NCBI GenBank assembly: GCA_017882065.1
Contig: JADGQD010000015.1
Coordinates: forward strand, 1-17,660
Direction: 5' to 3'
DNA: 17,660 nt
DNA from: Anaerolineales bacterium
GTDB lineage: Bacteria; Chloroflexota; Anaerolineae; Anaerolineales; Villigracilaceae
The notes below the pieces were generated by a model. That model did not search any database. It saw nothing but the letters and a program-made list of their open reading frames with translations, and was not told the origin of the DNA. Within the stretch, counting starts at the first letter, position 1; every line of letters begins with the position of its first letter. Shown piece by piece: positions 6,818 to 14,573 of the stretch. The translations under genes were made by a program, and so were the position numbers.

Positions 6818-6846
6818 ATAATAGCAAAATCCTGGAACCGAGTCAA
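6818..6846 (-). promoter_or_regulatory. Predicted promoter of the LacI-family gene
   Basis: On the minus strand TTGACT (6846-6841) is followed after exactly 17 bases by TATTAT (6823-6818). This is close to the sigma-70 consensus. The predicted start falls near 6811, inside the operator. Confidence 0.65.
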
Positions 6847-7172
6847 GAGGTTTAAGGTAATCTGACAATTAAGACGGGTTTTGGTTCTCTGTTTTTTATC
6901 TACAAAAGAAACTAGGGTAGCTGAGATATCAGATCGGCTAGACTCCTGCCAGCAAAGCCCCCGATAACAGCTATCCCCCAAATTTGGTGCGGAAACGTAG
7001 AAAAAGACCCCTAGATATGAGGGAGCTAAACAAGATTGGAAGCAATGGAAAAACACCCGCCTGGCTCATATTCGGTTATTTCAGCCTATTTTCCCCATCC
7101 CCACGAAAATTCCCAAAGACCCGCTGGTTGCGAGATGTTTGCAAAATTGTGCAAGTGGTAAAATTGACGGAT
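6847..7172. other. Intergenic region between repressor and MFS genes
   Basis: About 325 bases between the divergent repressor and MFS genes. An open frame runs into the MFS gene from 6984, but its peptide (KRRKRPLDMRELNK and onward) is unlike the family's N-terminus and I do not count it as coding. A TAAAAT box at 7159-7164 lies eight bases before the MFS start and may be its -10 element with an almost leaderless message; no good -35 accompanies it. AT-rich to GC-rich composition changes near its right end. Confidence 0.35.
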
Positions 7173-8426
7173 ATGCCCACCCTGGAAGAGTCCGTCCGCA
7201 AAACCCTGAAATACAACATCACCGTCAACCTGCTGGACGGTGCTTTTTATGGTTTGGGCTGGGGATTCGGTTCCGTCGGAACCATCATTACTCTCTTCGT
7301 CAGCCGGATGACCCACTCGGCTGTGTTGATTGGGCTTATCCCCGCCATCCACGCCGTCGGGTGGCAGTTGCCACAGTTGTTCATGGCAAACTCGGTGTCG
7401 CGCCTGCGGCGCTACAAGCCGATGGTGATGTGGATGACCATCCACGAGCGCCTCCCTTACCTGGGATTGGCGCTCGTGGCCCTTTTCATGACCACGCTGG
7501 GAAATAAAGCCGCCCTGGGTTTGACATTCATCATGCTTATCTGGCAGGGACTGGGGGCCGGGTTCACTGCCAACGGCTGGCAAAGCATGATCGCCAAGAT
7601 TATTCCGTCCGACTGGCGCGGCACTTTCTTCGGTGCACAGGCAGCGCTGGCAAACGTGTTGATGAGTATCGCAGCTGTCTCCGCCGGTTACATCCTGTAC
7701 CGGGTCCATGATCCGCTCAATTTTACGGCTTGTTTCCTGCTGACCGTCGTCGGGATGGGACTCTCGATGATGTTCCTGGGTCTAACCCGCGAGCCGGTGG
7801 ATAACGAAAAAACCGTCCCCAAATACCAGCCCTCTCCCTGGAAAGGCGGGCTGGAGATCCTGCGCCGCGACAAGAATTTCAGCGCCTTCCTGGGTGTGCG
7901 CTTGCTCTCGCAGTTCGCCACCATGGGCTTCGCTTTTTACATCGTCTACGGCCTGCGCCGCTTCGGCATGAGCGACCTGACCGCCGGGTTCCTGACCGCC
8001 GCAGTGACCATCACCTCCACGATCGCCAACGCCTTGATGGGTTGGTTGGGAGACCGTCTCGGCCACCGCGCCATGCTCATCGCCGGGTCGGTTGCCGTCA
8101 CACTTAGTTCGCTGATGGCTTGGGGCGCGCCATCCTTGAACTGGATGTACCCGGTCTTTATCCTTTCCGGGCTGGCGAACGTGGCCTACTGGACCATCGG
8201 CATGGCGATCACGACCGAGTTCGGGACCGAAGAAACCCGCCCAACCTACATCGGTTTGTCGAATACGCTGGTGGCCCCTTTCACGATCATCGCCCCTTTG
8301 CTCGGCGGCTGGATTGCCGATACGGCCGGTTTCCAGACTACGTTTATGGTCTCGGCTGTCGGCGGACTGGTCACCGCCGGCCTGTTGTTCTGGCTGGTGC
8401 GCGACCCGCGGCCGCGTCAGAATTGA
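7173..8426 (+). CDS. MFS transporter
   Basis: A 417-residue polytopic inner-membrane protein with about twelve hydrophobic segments in two halves, joined by a polar central loop near residues 210-225 (REPVDNEKTVPKYQPS). The loop after the second segment and its counterpart in the second half (GWLGDRLGHRAML, about residues 285-297) match the MFS signature G-x-L-(G/A)-D-R-x-G-R/H-R. A late GGWIADTAGFQ segment is also typical. ATG at 7173 is preferred because the protein then begins MPTLEESVRKTLKYN just before the first membrane segment; longer starts add an unlikely basic tail. Substrate is unknown: it is separated from the sugar locus by orientation and composition, so I do not assign it to sugar uptake. 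Confidence 0.88.
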   Translation: MPTLEESVRKTLKYNITVNLLDGAFYGLGWGFGSVGTIITLFVSRMTHSAVLIGLIPAIHAVGWQLPQLFMANSVSRLRRYKPMVMWMTIHERLPYLGLALVALFMTTLGNKAALGLTFIMLIWQGLGAGFTANGWQSMIAKIIPSDWRGTFFGAQAALANVLMSIAAVSAGYILYRVHDPLNFTACFLLTVVGMGLSMMFLGLTREPVDNEKTVPKYQPSPWKGGLEILRRDKNFSAFLGVRLLSQFATMGFAFYIVYGLRRFGMSDLTAGFLTAAVTITSTIANALMGWLGDRLGHRAMLIAGSVAVTLSSLMAWGAPSLNWMYPVFILSGLANVAYWTIGMAITTEFGTEETRPTYIGLSNTLVAPFTIIAPLLGGWIADTAGFQTTFMVSAVGGLVTAGLLFWLVRDPRPRQN

Positions 8427-8582
8427 GGGTCGAGACCTCCAAGGTCATAATAAAAATTGATAGCCCCTGACAGTATCATCGGGTAAAATCCAACCATCAC
8501 ATCCATCCATTAAACCACAAACCCCTTTATATAATGCCTGCCCCCGCTCTTTTGGGGTTGTGGTTAGGAAACGAGGTTCTCT

Positions 8583-9728
8583 ATGCGACCAATCGCCATC
8601 ATCGGGATCGGCCAGACCAAAATTGACGAACAGTGGGAAAAATCCATCCGCGAGATCGCCGTGGAAGCCATCTATGCCGCCCTGAAAGACGCCAGGCGTG
8701 AAAGCGCCGAGGGTCTCTTCGTCGGCAACATGATGTCGGGCATCCTCAACAGCCAGAACAACCTCGGTCCGCTCGTGGCGGACTGGGCCGGGTTGAAAAT
8801 CCCCGCCGTCAAGGTGGAAGCGGCTTGCGGGTCCGGCGGGGCCGCGCTGCGCTCCGGGCTGATGGCGGTGGTCTCCGGGGAACTCGATTCTGCCCTCGTG
8901 GTGGGTGTTGAAAAGATGACCGACCGCCACCCGCACGAAGTCACCGCCGCTCTCGCCACCGCCGCGGACGCCGATTATGAGGGCGAGATGGGCGTCTCGT
9001 TCGTCGGGCTGAACGCTCTCATCATGCGCCGCTACATGCACGAGTACGGCTGGAAGCACGCCGATTTCGCGCCGTTCGCCATCAACGCCCACGCCAACGC
9101 GCTGCACAACCCGTACGCCCGCCTGCACCATAAGATCACGCTCGAGGACTTCGAGAAGTCGGCCATGATTGCCACGCCGATCAACTTGCTGGACGCTTCG
9201 CCGATTGGGGACGGCGCGGCCGCGCTGTACATCGTCCCGGCTGATTCGATGCAGAGCAGCACCCGCATCCTGATTGCCGGTTCTGCATCCGCCACCGACA
9301 CGATTGCCATCCACGACCGCTCCGAGCCGCTGTTCCTGACGGCGGCGGCCAAGTCTGCGCAGGAGGCCTACCGGCAGGCTGGTGTCGGCCCCGAGGATAT
9401 TGACGTGTTCGAACTGCACGACGCTTTCACAATCATGTCGGCGCTCTCGCTGGAAGCCTGCGGCTTCGCCGAACGCGGACAAGGCCCGCGTCTCGGCCTG
9501 GATGGGAACATTACCCCGACGGGACGCATCCCGGTGATGACGCGTGGCGGCCTCAAGGCGCGCGGGCACCCCGTCGGCGCGACGGGGGTCTATCAGGTGG
9601 TCGAGGTGGTGCAACAACTGCGGGGCGAGTGCGGCGAGACCCAGGTCCCGGGGGCGCGCATCGGCATGGCGCAGAACATCGGCGGTTCCGGCGCAACCGT
9701 TGTCACGCATATTTTGAAAGTGGGTTAA
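8583..9728 (+). CDS. Thiolase-superfamily protein (SCP2/archaeal acetoacetyl-CoA thiolase type)
   Basis: A 381-residue thiolase-fold protein. The acylated cysteine is C82 in EAACGSGGAA; H279 lies in ELHDAF and H329 in the GGLKARGHPVGATG motif. The second catalytic cysteine of classical biosynthetic thiolases is absent: the matching C-terminal loop reads AQNIGGSG. This pattern is usual for the SCP2-thiolase/lipid-transfer-like group and for archaeal-type acetoacetyl-CoA thiolases, which normally work with a DUF35 OB-fold partner and often HMG-CoA synthase. No such partner is in this window, so the reaction (C-C cleavage or condensation of acyl-CoA) is uncertain. GAGG lies seven to eight bases before the ATG, and a TATAAT box is present at 8530-8535 without a convincing -35. 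Confidence 0.88.
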   Translation: MRPIAIIGIGQTKIDEQWEKSIREIAVEAIYAALKDARRESAEGLFVGNMMSGILNSQNNLGPLVADWAGLKIPAVKVEAACGSGGAALRSGLMAVVSGELDSALVVGVEKMTDRHPHEVTAALATAADADYEGEMGVSFVGLNALIMRRYMHEYGWKHADFAPFAINAHANALHNPYARLHHKITLEDFEKSAMIATPINLLDASPIGDGAAALYIVPADSMQSSTRILIAGSASATDTIAIHDRSEPLFLTAAAKSAQEAYRQAGVGPEDIDVFELHDAFTIMSALSLEACGFAERGQGPRLGLDGNITPTGRIPVMTRGGLKARGHPVGATGVYQVVEVVQQLRGECGETQVPGARIGMAQNIGGSGATVVTHILKVG

Positions 9729-9810
9729 CCCCCAACCCGGCCTCCCCCCGGTCTGGCGGGGGAGGGAAAAGTTCTTCCCCCGTATGCGGGGGGAGTTAGA
9801 GGGGGGCTAA
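9725..9810. repeat. GC-rich composite palindromic element
   Basis: Two adjacent hairpins follow the thiolase stop: CCTCCCCC (9741-9748) with GGGGGAGG (9758-9765), and CCCCCG (9777-9782) with CGGGGG (9787-9792). Outer arms TTAACCCCC (9725-9733) and GGGGGCTAA (9802-9810) also pair with one mismatch, making a roughly 86-bp nested palindrome. It looks like an interspersed palindromic repeat, and the first hairpin may also end the thiolase transcript. Confidence 0.55.
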
Positions 9811-9824
9811 ATCACTTTTTGTTG

Positions 9825-9830
9825 TAAAAT
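9825..9830 (+). promoter_or_regulatory. Predicted -10 box for a leaderless acyltransferase message
   Basis: TAAAAT ends only six bases before the ATG at 9837, and no Shine-Dalgarno is present. If it is the -10 element, transcription would start at or next to the A of the ATG. No clear -35 hexamer is present because the GC repeat element occupies that position. Confidence 0.4.
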
Positions 9831-9836
9831 AGTCCC

Positions 9837-10514
9837 ATGCGACTCAAATTCACCCGTCTCCTCATCCGCTTTCTGCTCCGCCTGCTGACGCGCATCGAAC
9901 TGCGCGGCAGAGAGAATATACCCACTACCAGTAATTTCATCATTGCCGCCAACCACAACGGTCTGGTGGATGCCTTCCTGCCGTTCTACATCCTCAACAA
10001 TAATAATCTCGTCCTGCTGGTGGGCGAAAAATGGGAGAAGCTGTCAATCATGCGCTGGCTCGGCCGCGGTTTGAATTTCCTTTTCGTTGACCGCTTCAAC
10101 CCGGACCTGAAAGCCATACGTGAGGTGATAGTGCGCATGAAACACGGCGAAGTCCTGGTCATCACCCCGGAGGGAACGCGCTCCAAGGTCGGCCGCCTGA
10201 TTGAAGGCAAGCCGGGGGTCAGTTACTTGGCCGCCAAGATGGGCTACCCGCTCGCTCCCGTCGGGATTAGCGGCACATTTGATAAAATCTTCTTTGGTCA
10301 GTTGAAACGGCTGCATCGCCCGAAAATCATCGTCAGCATTGGACCGGCGTTCAGCCTGCCTCCCCTCCCGAAAGAGGCTCAGGACCGCGACGAAGCCCTG
10401 AAGACCGACACAGATGAAATCATGTGCCGCATTGCCGCCTTACTTCCGCAGGAGCAGCGCGGCGTATACTCTGACCATCCGCGCTTGAAAGAATTATTGG
10501 AAAATCATCCTTAA
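9837..10514 (+). CDS. PlsC-like lysophospholipid acyltransferase (1-acylglycerol-3-phosphate acyltransferase family), copy 1
   Basis: A 225-residue membrane-associated acyltransferase. Catalytic HX4D is N-H40-NGLV-D45; the substrate-binding motif PEGTRS lies at 111-116, and FVDR (83-86) is also conserved. The hydrophobic, basic N-terminus (residues 1-20) probably anchors it to the inner face of the membrane. Expected role is transfer of an acyl chain to lysophosphatidic acid or a related lysolipid. The next gene is a paralogue of nearly the same length, with the same ending pattern (MCRIAALLP, then RGVY and KELL). The start has no Shine-Dalgarno and appears leaderless. Confidence 0.9.
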   Translation: MRLKFTRLLIRFLLRLLTRIELRGRENIPTTSNFIIAANHNGLVDAFLPFYILNNNNLVLLVGEKWEKLSIMRWLGRGLNFLFVDRFNPDLKAIREVIVRMKHGEVLVITPEGTRSKVGRLIEGKPGVSYLAAKMGYPLAPVGISGTFDKIFFGQLKRLHRPKIIVSIGPAFSLPPLPKEAQDRDEALKTDTDEIMCRIAALLPQEQRGVYSDHPRLKELLENHP

Positions 10515-10564
10515 ATCCCGGCTAACCTTCAGGCTCAAAGGGGGTTTTATCCACGAGGGTACCT

Positions 10565-11239
10565 ATGAAAAAATCCACCCATAAGATCTTCCGCTTCTTC
10601 GTCCGCGCCATTCTCAGCCTCATCGCCCGCGTGGAAATCATCGGCTTTGAAAACCTGCCTGCCGGCGGTTTCGTCATCGCCGCCAACCACATCGGACGGC
10701 TGGACGCGGCTCTCGCCTATTACGTCCTCGACCGGCCCGACATCCTCATGGTTGTGGCTGAAAAATATGAGAAATACGCCATTTTCCGCTGGCTGGTCAA
10801 ACTGATCAACGGCATTTTCGTTGACCGCTACAACGCTGACATCCACGCCATCCGCGAGACCCTGCGCCGGCTCCAGCAGGGACAGGTGTTCACCATCACC
10901 CCGGAAGGAACACGCTCCAAATCCGGCAATCTGATCGAGGCCAAACCGGGCGGCATCTACCTGGCCTGGAAAGCGGGCGTGCCCGTCTTGCCCGTGGCGC
11001 TGACCGGTACCGAGGATGCGCTGGTGGTGGAGCGGCTGAAGCACTTCAAACGGCTGGACATCAAGGTCGTTGCTGGTCCCGCCTTCAGCCTGCCTCGAGA
11101 AGTCAAAGGCAAAGACCGGGACGCAGCCATGCAGCAATACACCGACGAAGTCATGTGCCGCATCGCGGCGTTGCTGCCCCCGGAGCGGCGCGGGGTGTAC
11201 GCGGAGCATCTAAGGGTGAAGGAATTGTTGAGGCCCTAG
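10565..11239 (+). CDS. PlsC-like lysophospholipid acyltransferase, copy 2
   Basis: A 224-residue tandem paralogue of the preceding gene. HX4D is H42-IGRL-D47 and the PEGTRS motif lies at 113-118; FVDRYN follows the same pattern. The N-terminus has a hydrophobic segment (RFFVRAILSLI) for membrane association. Its start has GAGG six bases upstream, unlike copy 1, so the two may be translated differently from one message; the gap is 50 bp. The pair may have different acyl or head-group preferences, but sequence alone does not show which. Confidence 0.9.
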   Translation: MKKSTHKIFRFFVRAILSLIARVEIIGFENLPAGGFVIAANHIGRLDAALAYYVLDRPDILMVVAEKYEKYAIFRWLVKLINGIFVDRYNADIHAIRETLRRLQQGQVFTITPEGTRSKSGNLIEAKPGGIYLAWKAGVPVLPVALTGTEDALVVERLKHFKRLDIKVVAGPAFSLPREVKGKDRDAAMQQYTDEVMCRIAALLPPERRGVYAEHLRVKELLRP

Positions 11240-11322
11240 AATAGGCCACTTGAAAAAGTCGTTCTAGCCGGGATGTGCAACGCATCTTCTATCGGCCTAA
11301 GGGTGTATTTGCCAGACTCTCC

Positions 11323-11739
11323 ATGAAATTCCCCAAACTCCTCATCTTGATTTTCATCCCCCTGTCCATTGCTCTGTTCCTGGACAAGTTCCCCTATGGC
11401 GCGTACTTCGAGCCGGGGAGCCTGATCTATACCCTGTACGCCAGTTACTTCACCGACCTCGTTCAACCGTTTGGGTTGTACTTTGTGCTCTGCCTGTTCG
11501 AGCGTAGGCTGACCTGGGTGCGCCCGTGGTGGATCAAAGCGCTGATCGTCTTCCTCGTCCCGTCAGCAATGGAACTGCTCCAGGGTTTGGGGCTGAACGT
11601 GCTCGGTCGCGGCTTCGATCCGTTCGATTTTCTTGCCTATGCTGCCGGTGGTTTGCTGGCGGCGCTGGTAGAGCGGCGGGCGTTAGCGCGGCTTGGGTTT
11701 TGGTCACCCCCGACTCCGAACATCGGGGGTGAGGATTGA
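11323..11739 (+). CDS. Small VanZ-like membrane protein
   Basis: About 138 residues with four hydrophobic segments: LLILIFIPLSIALFL, a segment around QPFGLYFVLCLF, KALIVFLVPSAMELLQ and FDFLAYAAGGLLAALV. The pattern E-L-L-Q ... R-G-F-D-P-F-D-F-L-A-Y-A-A-G-G is that of VanZ-like proteins (conserved E-x-x-Q, then D-x-x-D before a glycine-rich last helix). The family's biochemical role is poorly defined; VanZ itself gives low-level teicoplanin resistance. Neither possible start has a good ribosome site: ATG at 11323 or GTG at 11275, which would add 16 mainly basic residues. It ends 30 bp before the convergent terminator and follows the two acyltransferases on the same strand, so it may share their transcript. 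Confidence 0.7.
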   Translation: MKFPKLLILIFIPLSIALFLDKFPYGAYFEPGSLIYTLYASYFTDLVQPFGLYFVLCLFERRLTWVRPWWIKALIVFLVPSAMELLQGLGLNVLGRGFDPFDFLAYAAGGLLAALVERRALARLGFWSPPTPNIGGED

Positions 11740-11769
11740 CCACCCGTCCGAGAAGCAGGATTGAGAGAA

Positions 11770-11804
11770 AATATCCCACACACTTCTAAAGTGCGTGGGA
11801 TATT
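11770..11804 (-). terminator. Convergent terminator hairpin
   Basis: AATATCCCACACACTT (11770-11785) and AAGTGCGTGGGATATT (11789-11804) form a 16-bp stem with a 3-base loop. The single non-match is a G-U pair when read on the minus strand and an A-C mismatch on the plus strand. On the minus strand it starts one base after the serpin stop and is followed by TTCTCTC. It probably ends the serpin message and, less efficiently, the convergent VanZ-like message. Confidence 0.8.
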
Positions 11805-11805
11805 C

Positions 11806-13089
11806 TTATCGGGGATCAACCACCCGCCCCATGAACAGGATCGACCCGCTGGGGACATCCCGGATGACGTAGAAAAATGGCTGGTCAATGGTCAGGACGA
11901 TGCCCTCCGGCATCAGCACCCCCGTCGTCATGAACACCACCACCGTCGCGGCGGCCGCTTCGGTGCCTTTTTCATCCACGGCGATGAACGCCTTGTGGAT
12001 GGCATCGCTGATGACCAGGTCGCGCTGGCCGTCAATCCCGGAAAAATCCGCAGCGTACGGATCGAAGGCAGCCTGCATGCCCATGCCGGTCAGGATATCT
12101 TTCAATCCATACTGGGTCTCGAATGTAAATTTCGGCATGGAGAGGATGACCTCCTGCGGTTCCATCGCCGCGAGAATCTCTTTGTAGTGTTCCGCGGACA
12201 GGGTTGACTCGAAAGTCTCGAAATTCCCGGTATCCGGCACCATGATGACCATCTCAGTCAGGCCGCCCTTAAACGGCAGGGTAACCGCCTGCCAGCCATT
12301 CCCCGCCGCATAGGATAGATTCTCCTGATGGCCGATTTCCATCATCGGTACATTAACCGAATCGCCGTTGAGCAGATAGAACGACTTGTCAGCGGTATCG
12401 TTGACGTCGAATTCATATTCCCAGGTGGCCTTGAAGTAGATGGCATTCACCAGCACCAGCCGTGTCAACGGGTTTATCATTCCGGTCGGGATGATGTCCT
12501 TGATGCGTCTTCTCGTCTGGTCGGAGACCCAGTCGTTGATCTGTCGCCGGGCGTTCTCCGGGGTATTCTCGAAATTCACCAGGCGCATCCCGGCGCCGTA
12601 GTTAACTGCCAGTAGGTCGAGGTATTCCGGCAGGAACGGCCAGCCGTCCTGTCCCCACAGCGAGTTGGCGATGCTCAATTGGAATCGCTCTTTCTCGTCC
12701 ACGCCAGCGGCCTGGTCGGGACGGCGGGCAAGGTCGAGGTCCAGTGCATTAAAAGCGGGATGGAATTGATTCCCGGACAGAGTGTAATGCAGCACATCTG
12801 CCATCTGGGTAGCCATCTCGCCGCGCGCCCCGCCGTAGGCCATGGCAAAGGCCAGGGAAATGCTGTAGGGCGAATAAACCACGTTCCCGTTCGAGGGACG
12901 CACCGCCTGGTAGAGGTCGAAGGCGAAGGCGATGTTCCCGGCGACCAACTGCTCCACGTCCGAGGTGGCCACGTCCGGGTTCGAGACGCGTTCCAGTTTA
13001 GACACAGCGACTTTCCCGGATCCGCAGGCGGACAAGAGCAGGGCCGGGATGATCACGGCGGTGAAGAGGACATACAGGCGCTTATTCAT
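11806..13089 (-). CDS. Serpin family lipoprotein (secreted protease inhibitor)
   Basis: A 427-residue serpin with an N-terminal lipoprotein signal: KRLYVLFTAVIIPALLL, then lipobox LSAC with C22 lipidated. Serpin landmarks are in order: NVVYSPYSISLAFAMAYGGA (69-88), LVNAIYFKATWEYEF (213-227), LPFKGG (271-276), the reactive-loop hinge EKGTEAAAAT (373-382) and the family ending QPFFYVIRD ... LFMGRVVDP. The short-side-chain hinge is that of inhibitory serpins, which trap serine or cysteine proteases as covalent complexes. Counting G375 as P15 puts P1 at T389 and P1' at G390, but the loop is about four residues longer than in alpha-1-antitrypsin, so the cleaved bond could be elsewhere (for example around L392-M393). 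Two adjacent ATGs exist (13092 and 13089); the second has the better AGGAG spacing. It is last in a unit with dihydropyrimidinase. Confidence 0.93.
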   Translation of the reverse strand: MNKRLYVLFTAVIIPALLLSACGSGKVAVSKLERVSNPDVATSDVEQLVAGNIAFAFDLYQAVRPSNGNVVYSPYSISLAFAMAYGGARGEMATQMADVLHYTLSGNQFHPAFNALDLDLARRPDQAAGVDEKERFQLSIANSLWGQDGWPFLPEYLDLLAVNYGAGMRLVNFENTPENARRQINDWVSDQTRRRIKDIIPTGMINPLTRLVLVNAIYFKATWEYEFDVNDTADKSFYLLNGDSVNVPMMEIGHQENLSYAAGNGWQAVTLPFKGGLTEMVIMVPDTGNFETFESTLSAEHYKEILAAMEPQEVILSMPKFTFETQYGLKDILTGMGMQAAFDPYAADFSGIDGQRDLVISDAIHKAFIAVDEKGTEAAAATVVVFMTTGVLMPEGIVLTIDQPFFYVIRDVPSGSILFMGRVVDPR

Positions 13090-13157
13090 CATTTTCTCCT
13101 TTCCAAGACAGGCAAGGCTTACCCCAATGATGCAATTGGCAGCCATTTTGTTCCCCG

Positions 13158-14573
13158 CTATAAGACAGGCGCCCCCGGCCGGCGCGGTAGGAACTGGCCC
13201 TTGCCTGCCTTCCCCAGCCAGCGTCCGCCATCCACAATGCACTGCCCGCGCAGGAAAACCTTCTCGGGCATGCCGGTCAACTCCCAGCCTTCGTACAGGT
13301 TGTAATCCGTGCGCTGGTGGGAGAGGGCTACGCCGTATTTGACCTTTTTCTCCGGATCCCAGATCACGATATCCGCGTCCGAGCCAGGAACAAGTGCGCC
13401 CTTGCGCGGGTACAGGCCGAAGATCTTCGCCGGGTTGGTGGATGTGAGCGCCACGAACCGGTTGGCAGACAACTTCCCGGACCCAACGCCGGTCGTCCAA
13501 AGGATTGGGAGACGGTCGCCCACCCCCGGCAGGCCGTTGGGGATTTTGGTGAAATCGTCCGCACCGAGTTCCTTGCCGGGGATGGCGACAGGTTTCCCCT
13601 CGTACAGTATCGGCTTCGTGCCATTATAGAAAAACGGACAGTGGTCCGTGCCAATCGTTTGGATTGTGCCGCCCGCTACGCCTTCCCACAGACGGGAGTT
13701 ATCGGCTTTCGTCCGCACAGGTGGCGAGCAGACCCATTTTGCCCCGTCCGGGCGGCGCAAGTCGTCCTCGGTGAAAAAGAGATACTGCGGGCAGGTCTCG
13801 CCCATCACCTTCAGGCCGCGTTCACGCGCATACTGGAGCATATCCACTTCCCCCGCCGCGTTCATGTGGACCAGGTACAGCGGCGCATCCGCTGTGGCGG
13901 CCAGGGCAAAGGCCCGCAGCGCCGACTCAACTGCGCCCCAGGCGGGACGGGTTCTGGCGTGCCATTCCGGGGTCGTATGTCCCGCAACCAGCGCCTCGGC
14001 GGTGAGCGTCTCGATCACGTCGCCGTTCTCGGCGTGGAGCATGACCAGCATCCCGTTGTCACGTGCAAACCGCAGAGCCTTGAAGATATTGCCATCCTCC
14101 AGGCGCAGGCGACCATTGTAGGCAGTAAAAACTTTCAGCGTGGTGATTCCCATCCCACGCAGGGACGGGATCTCGGCGGCGATCTTCTCATCGAAGCGGG
14201 TCAGGTTCATGTGGGCGGAATAATCCACGGCGGCTTTCTCCGCCTTCACATGCCACTTGTCAACCGACTCGCGCAGTGTGGGAAAATCGAATGAAACGAA
14301 ATCAATGATCGTTGTGGTTCCGCCGAACGCAGCGGCCTTCGTGCCGGTGTAATGGTCATCCGAGCAGACCGTCCCGAACATGGGCAGGTCGAGGTGGACA
14401 TGCGGGTCCACGCCGCCGGGGAGAATCATCTTACCGGTGGCATCCACAACCTCGGCACCCGCAACTTGCAGGTTTTGACCGATTTGTGAAATCTTCTCGC
14501 CCTCAACCAGAATATCGGCAGAGAATGATTCTTCGGCAGTAACCAGCATGCCGTCTTTAATCAAAGTTGCCAT
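13158..14573 (-). CDS. hydA: Dihydropyrimidinase / D-hydantoinase
   Basis: A 471-residue cyclic-amidohydrolase of the amidohydrolase superfamily that opens 5,6-dihydropyrimidines or 5-substituted hydantoins, the second step of reductive pyrimidine catabolism. Metal ligands are all visible: H58 and H60 (DPHVHLD), carboxylated lysine K147 (TLKVFTAY), H180 (MLHAEN), H236 (LVHM) and D310 (GTDHCPF). Y152, next to the active site, is also present. Length is normal. ATG at 14573 is chosen because MATLIKDG is the typical first strand; it overlaps the end of the upstream gene by 17 bases, implying translational coupling. No dihydropyrimidine dehydrogenase or beta-ureidopropionase is seen here, so the in vivo substrate is open. 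Confidence 0.92.
   Translation of the reverse strand: MATLIKDGMLVTAEESFSADILVEGEKISQIGQNLQVAGAEVVDATGKMILPGGVDPHVHLDLPMFGTVCSDDHYTGTKAAAFGGTTTIIDFVSFDFPTLRESVDKWHVKAEKAAVDYSAHMNLTRFDEKIAAEIPSLRGMGITTLKVFTAYNGRLRLEDGNIFKALRFARDNGMLVMLHAENGDVIETLTAEALVAGHTTPEWHARTRPAWGAVESALRAFALAATADAPLYLVHMNAAGEVDMLQYARERGLKVMGETCPQYLFFTEDDLRRPDGAKWVCSPPVRTKADNSRLWEGVAGGTIQTIGTDHCPFFYNGTKPILYEGKPVAIPGKELGADDFTKIPNGLPGVGDRLPILWTTGVGSGKLSANRFVALTSTNPAKIFGLYPRKGALVPGSDADIVIWDPEKKVKYGVALSHQRTDYNLYEGWELTGMPEKVFLRGQCIVDGGRWLGKAGKGQFLPRRPGAPVL

Noticed and set aside
6984..7172. 63-codon N-terminal extension of the MFS protein
   Set aside because: Its peptide is basic and unlike MFS N-termini, the region is compositionally different, and the start at 7173 places the first membrane segment normally.
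8434..8446. GACCT/AGGTC hairpin after the MFS gene as a terminator
   Set aside because: The stem is only five base pairs and is not followed by a T-run, so it is too weak to call.
8445..9710. Long minus-strand open frame opposite the thiolase gene
   Set aside because: Its Arg/His/Asp-rich composition is typical of an antisense shadow; the thiolase catalytic residues are on the plus strand.
13093..13500. Upstream in-frame extension of the serpin reading frame
   Set aside because: It overlaps the end of dihydropyrimidinase on the same strand, has no serpin similarity, and would bury the clear lipoprotein signal with its AGGAG site.
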